Below are positions 26,407 through 29,266 of a stretch of 29,266 nucleotides of DNA, one piece after another (within the stretch, counting starts at the first letter, position 1; every line of letters starts with the position of its first letter). The notes below the pieces were generated by a model. It did no database searches, was not told the origin of the DNA, and saw only the letters and a list, made by a program, of their open reading frames with translations. A program made the position numbers and the translations under genes. This DNA is from PZPK01 sp047628385 (lineage in GTDB: Bacteria; Pseudomonadota; Gammaproteobacteria; Pseudomonadales; Oleiphilaceae), in contig JBLHVH010000016.1 of NCBI GenBank assembly GCA_047628385.1, positions 1-29,266 on the forward strand, written 5' to 3'.

Positions 26407-27135
26407 TCAAAACTTGATGCTCGCGCTGTTACGATCAAGCTCGCGCAATGCTTGTCCTGCGTTGGTGATGATACGGGCCTCGATTTCTTCTAACGATGTA
26501 AAGGTCTTAAATAACGCAACGTTGATCTCTTTCAACTGGCTGATACTTGCGCATTCAAAATGATATTCAGCTTCAAACTCACTGTGGGAAGTAATGTCAT
26601 CAGCATGATCACTATGTTCATCTTCGTGGTGACTCGCGTGCTCATCACTATGTTCATCTTCGTGGTGACTCGCGTGCTCATCACTATGTTCATCTTCGTG
26701 GTGACTCGCGTGCTCATCACTATGTTCATCTTCGTGGTGACTTTCGTGCTCATCATTATGTTCATCTTCATGATGACTCTTGTGCTCATCACTATGATCA
26801 TCAGCCTCAAGTAATGATGACTTAATATCTACGTGCTCCAATACACATTGCGCATTCTGACTAATCATAAACAAACTAGTAGCATCGCTTAAAGACTGTT
26901 TAGCCCATTCAATTTTTGCATGTTGTTCAGGTGAACTTGCTTGATGTTCAAAGCCAATAATATTCATGGCAGGTGATTTAAATACGAGTTGCAGTTCATC
27001 TTTTTCTTGAACTAGCATTAGGGTGGCATGCCCATGCTCATGGGCTTCGTGTTCCTCTTCAAATGCCAAGGCCGCAGTCACAGAAAGGTTAAAAATCAAA
27101 AAAATAAATAGATACCGAACAAAATAATTTTTCAT
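26407..27135 (-). CDS. zrgA: His-rich zinc-binding protein, ZrgA-like (DUF2796)
   Basis: A 242-residue periplasmic protein: signal peptide at 1-25 (cleavage near ALAF), then EEEHEAHEHGHATLMLV and a DUF2796 domain. A low-complexity insert at about 114-173 is five tandem copies of a 12-residue unit like HSDEHASHHEDE, clearly suited to binding zinc or other divalent metals. FECASI and a helical C-terminal part follow. The ATG at 27135 is preferred over an in-frame upstream start because GGAG lies 6 bases before it and a signal peptide begins there. In Vibrio cholerae, ZrgA-type proteins work with an ABC ATPase and permease in zinc uptake; assignment here rests on domain type and gene order. Confidence 0.85.
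   Translation of the reverse strand: MKNYFVRYLFIFLIFNLSVTAALAFEEEHEAHEHGHATLMLVQEKDELQLVFKSPAMNIIGFEHQASSPEQHAKIEWAKQSLSDATSLFMISQNAQCVLEHVDIKSSLLEADDHSDEHKSHHEDEHNDEHESHHEDEHSDEHASHHEDEHSDEHASHHEDEHSDEHASHHEDEHSDHADDITSHSEFEAEYHFECASISQLKEINVALFKTFTSLEEIEARIITNAGQALRELDRNSASIKF
26617..26796 (-). repeat. Five tandem 36-bp units in the ZrgA-like gene
   Basis: Exactly 180 bases encode five 12-residue units in the series HSDEHKSHHEDE, HNDEHESHHEDE, then HSDEHASHHEDE three times. The last three are nearly identical in DNA, the first two more divergent, so the array likely grew by duplication toward the C-terminal side. Being a multiple of three, copy-number change would keep the frame. Confidence 0.9.
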
Positions 27136-27156
27136 ATAAAACTCCACGCAAAGACA

Positions 27157-27170
27157 GTGCAAATTTGCAC
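27157..27170. promoter_or_regulatory. Perfect 14-bp palindrome upstream of the ZrgA-like gene
   Basis: GTGCAAATTTGCAC lies 22-35 bp upstream of the ZrgA-like start codon, in the gap after the DUF2946-like gene. Its position suits an operator or RNA hairpin. It does not match the Zur consensus I know (GTTATAnTATAAC), so the regulator is unknown. Confidence 0.35.
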
Positions 27171-27171
27171 C

Positions 27172-27212
27172 AAAAAAAGTAACGATTTAAAAAATGAAAC
27201 TACGCGTTACTG
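27172..27212 (-). terminator. Possible terminator after the DUF2946-like gene
   Basis: On the minus strand 7-bp arms AGTAACG and CGTTACT enclose a ~20-base AT-rich loop and run into seven T. The large loop weakens the case. If real it would partly separate the first gene from the ZrgA-like gene. Confidence 0.35.
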
Positions 27213-27586
27213 GGTGGAGCTCGGGAGAGGTATGTTTGAAAGGGCTTTCTTTTAGCGTGGACTAGGTTGAAGACTCTGTGGTTTGTTTTGTCAGATGAAA
27301 CGTCTAGATAAGAATAACCCTGGCCATACGCCGTGAGGTTTGACAACACCAAACACGCTTCACAAAGCGGTTCAGTGTTATGTTTTTTTCCGGAAGAGTG
27401 AGGCTCTCCTAAATCATAGTGTTCAGACTCAGCATGAACATGGTCGCTACTGGCTGTTGTAACACTCGCTATAACCGCGTCAGTCTTTCCAATAGCAATA
27501 TGTTCGCTGCTATGAAACACAGCAAAGCTCGATGCAAATAGCACCGTGAGAGATAATATATAATGAAAAAACGCTCTCGAACTCAT
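27200..27586 (-). CDS. DUF2946-like small membrane/periplasmic protein with His and Cys pair
   Basis: A 128-residue protein with one N-terminal hydrophobic segment (about 7-24, signal or anchor). It has a cluster of His (25, 29, 49, 51, 56, 63, 69), a Cys-x2-Cys pair at 75/78 (LCEACLV), and the ending SRAPPSNA. This layout (N-terminal helix, CxxC, C-terminal RxPP) is typical of DUF2946-like proteins seen next to metal-uptake genes. It leads a five-gene minus-strand set, 64 bp before the ZrgA-like gene. A metal-binding accessory role is inferred from residues and context only. No clear ribosome site precedes the ATG. Confidence 0.7.
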   Translation of the reverse strand: MSSRAFFHYILSLTVLFASSFAVFHSSEHIAIGKTDAVIASVTTASSDHVHAESEHYDLGEPHSSGKKHNTEPLCEACLVLSNLTAYGQGYSYLDVSSDKTNHRVFNLVHAKRKPFQTYLSRAPPSNA

Positions 27587-28034
27587 AACGGCATTTTAAC
27601 CGAACAAAGTAAAAAATCAACTAAGTTATATTTCTGTGGACTTCGCTCGATCTGGTGGACAAGTTTTCATTTCCCTTTGCTCAATGTTGGTATGTAAATA
27701 TAGTGATTTTGTGAAATAAAAAGGTATCGCTTTAAGCGGTGGGTTCATCGGCATACATGAGCTAGTATTGAGCTTGAACGCAGAAGAAATTTGAAAGAGG
27801 TTTCAGTAGATTTTGGCATGGGAGAATCGATACAGCTGACAGAACGTAAATTGAGTCAGTTAATAAGAAGCGCGCGAAAAGTGGTAAGGAAAGGTCTATT
27901 TACTATGTATTGAGGGTAATAACGCTAGGAAAACCACCAAATTTCTAAGAGTCAGACCTGAACTTACTCGAAGGCGATTTCGAATTGTGTCGCCTTTGAG
28001 TATTTATTCAGCCTCTTCCGTTTGTGGCGCGTTT
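27587..28034. other. Spacer upstream of the zinc-type operon
   Basis: About 450 bases holding the operon promoter at its left end and a hairpin at its right end. A 31-codon plus-strand frame at 27818-27913, rich in Arg/Lys, has no ribosome site I trust; I leave it uncalled. AGTTATATT near 27623-27631 resembles half a Zur box only. Confidence 0.4.
27967..28000 (-). terminator. Hairpin downstream of the PEGA lipoprotein gene
   Basis: CTCGAAGGCGA and TCGCCTTTGAG pair at 10 of 11 positions around a 12-base loop. On the plus strand TATTTATTC follows; on the minus strand no strong T-tract follows. It sits 35 bp past the PEGA gene and is probably its 3' end. Confidence 0.55.
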
Positions 28035-28463
28035 TTATTGAGGCACTGGTGAGATGACTTGAGGCGACCCAGTCATGCCTGGGAAGACGATGGTTGGCCC
28101 CTGAATAGTGGTCTGTTGCCCGCCTTGTTGTTGCCCGCCTTGACCAGAGCCATTAGCACCCAACAAAGGCGCGACTTGATCTAGTTTGAGGAAGACTGCG
28201 TTCGGGAATCTCTCTTTATTTTTAAGCTTCTTAATGGTTTTACTCGCCGCATTGTAATTAACTTTCTCTGCGACGATCTTAATTTTAGATATTTTGCGAG
28301 TATCGTCAATATCATGATCGACAGGGGATCGACCGATGTACTCTTGATCTACGCTGATGGCAGCTCCGGGTGGACTGGTCTCGATGCTGATTGTTTGCTG
28401 CCTAGCGCAGGCAACTAGTGATAAAATAGCGACAACCATTAGGGTGATTCTAAGGTACTTCAT
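28035..28463 (-). CDS. PEGA-domain lipoprotein
   Basis: A 142-residue lipoprotein precursor: signal sequence with lipobox LVAC and Cys19, then a PEGA-like domain (about 22-95) with ISIETSPPGAAISVDQEYIG and SPVDHDI, the usual start of this small beta-sandwich. A flexible Gly/Gln-rich stretch (GSGQGGQQQGGQQ, about 105-117) and a Pro-rich tail follow. PEGA domains are found in surface or envelope proteins and may bind cell-wall or other macromolecules; the role here is unknown. The ATG has AAGGA 7-8 bases upstream. It is monocistronic. Confidence 0.8.
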   Translation of the reverse strand: MKYLRITLMVVAILSLVACARQQTISIETSPPGAAISVDQEYIGRSPVDHDIDDTRKISKIKIVAEKVNYNAASKTIKKLKNKERFPNAVFLKLDQVAPLLGANGSGQGGQQQGGQQTTIQGPTIVFPGMTGSPQVISPVPQ

Positions 28464-29266
28464 TTTGTTTTCCTTATATTAATAATCGGACAGTATCATT
28501 AAACGCCCCTCTCTAGTCAAGCTGTATGATTCTGGGCAATGCGATGAAAACCCCCACCCTGTTAGCTTTTAAGCTTTTTATATATGGCTAGGGAATAGGA
28601 TGAGGTAGCTTGGTTATATAAAAAATATTAAAGTAAAGATATTAAAGTAAAGATATATGAACCAACAATTTCAGCATTTAACGCCAGTTACCGTTTTGGG
28701 TCAGGAACCGGTATTATCTCTTTGAAAATACAAAGGTCTCCTTCCGGCTATTTCATTACTTGACCCTAAATTGAGTCACAAAGAGTGGAGGACTGCTATT
28801 AAGATTGAAATAAATTAACTCGATGCTATCTGGAAAATATGTAGGCTTGAATTAAGAATCTGTTTAACGCCCAAAAGATAGTTTCTTACTTTCAGCGCAA
28901 GAAAGTACTGCGCTAATACTATTATTAATTATCAGCTAAGAGCCCCGCCATTATGCAGACCCTAAATACCGAAATTAGAACGTTACGTTACTTGAAATCT
29001 TCGCTGGTTTACTCTCAAAACCTCCTCAGATGTTAAGCTAAGGCTTTTTATATTGACTAAAACATGGAGCTAACTGGACTGCTTGAGTTTTCATGCAGGC
29101 TGACTCGATAGGTAGTGTTTTATTTGGTCTCAAGTAAGGGCTGCTTTTGCTCACTTTCATTAGTTATTTCAAATTTGAAAATGGCTAAATTATCTTGGAT
29201 GTTGCAAGGTTGATAAGAGGCTGCTTAGTGCGAGAAACCTACTTAAGTTAATGTCCGCTGTTGGCC
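28464..29266. other. Gene-free right end of the window
   Basis: About 800 AT-rich bases with no supportable gene on either strand. It contains a tandem 14-bp repeat at 28625-28656 and a 7-bp inverted repeat TACTTTC-AGCGCAA-GAAAGTA at 28887-28907. GGGTCA (about 28697) and TGACCC (about 28761) form distant inverted arms. It may be a decayed region or the flank of a gene beyond the edge. Confidence 0.4.
28625..28656 (+). repeat. Two tandem copies of a 14-bp AT-rich unit
   Basis: ATATTAAAGTAAAG is present twice in direct succession with four more bases of a third copy. It lies about 165 bp upstream of the PEGA lipoprotein start, so it could influence its promoter by bending or slippage. Confidence 0.75.

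Noticed and set aside
26617..26796. 36-bp repeats resembling a CRISPR array
   Set aside because: The units are directly adjacent with no spacers, lie inside a coding frame and encode His-rich 12-residue repeats.
26560..26814. Plus-strand open frame of 84 codons opposite the His-rich repeats
   Set aside because: Its repetitive Val/Phe/Ile-rich product is the antisense image of the His/Asp/Glu repeats; it has no ribosome site or family.
27587..27660. Zur box upstream of the zinc-type operon
   Set aside because: Only AGTTATATT resembles half of the consensus; the second half does not match, so I do not call a site.
27818..27913. 31-codon Arg/Lys-rich plus-strand frame
   Set aside because: Too short, with no convincing ribosome site or relatives; it may be chance.
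1..29266. tRNA, rRNA or intact insertion sequence
   Set aside because: No T-loop/anticodon-like clover-leaf motifs, rRNA-like blocks, transposase frames or flanking terminal repeats were found by reading both strands.

Overview
The window reads as chromosomal DNA of a marine-type gammaproteobacterium. The evidence is a FolE/FolX/FolM set with an E. coli-like FolX, a ZrgA (DUF2796)-type zinc operon, a ProVWX osmolyte importer, a sodium/proton antiporter, several chemoreceptors, and an AT-leaning composition with long AT-rich spacers. The genus cannot be fixed from sequence alone; a Vibrio/Oceanospirillales-like relative is a guess. No rRNA, tRNA, CRISPR array, intact insertion sequence or phage module was seen.

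Layout. 1-2.4 kb: catalase-peroxidase katG (minus) with a hairpin after it and an OxyR-like promoter before it. 2.4-3.1 kb: gene-free, with degenerate dispersed repeats. 3.1-4.6 kb: a chemoreceptor with a multi-pass membrane sensor and no evident HAMP domain. 4.8-8.0 kb: glycine betaine/proline-type ABC importer proX-proW-proV (minus). 8.7-10.0 kb: NhaP-type antiporter. 10.1-10.9 kb: a small membrane-protein gene broken by a frameshift and an amber stop, followed by an intact DUF2834 gene. 11.1 kb: cold-shock protein with a strong terminator. 11.5-13.5 kb: folX-folM-folE (minus), tetrahydromonapterin/folate pterin synthesis.

13.8-18.3 kb: three minus-strand sensory genes. A BLUF blue-light sensor lies 17 bp before a chemoreceptor, and a second chemoreceptor with a duplicated CHASE3-like sensor follows. 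18.7-21.0 kb: type III glutamine synthetase ending at a perfect 21-bp-stem palindrome. 21.7-22.9 kb: a lipoprotein of beta-propeller-like repeats. 23.9-27.6 kb: five tightly packed minus-strand genes: DUF2946-like, His-rich ZrgA-like, ABC ATPase, FtsX-type permease, DUF3299. This matches a Zrg-type zinc acquisition system. 28.0-28.5 kb: a PEGA-domain lipoprotein. The last 0.8 kb holds no gene I can support.

Common themes are environmental sensing (light, chemical gradients), osmotic and sodium homeostasis, oxidative defence, zinc and nitrogen assimilation. The most promising lead for something undescribed is the BLUF-chemoreceptor operon, which could couple blue light to motility. The doubly broken gene and the dispersed repeat families are secondary leads.
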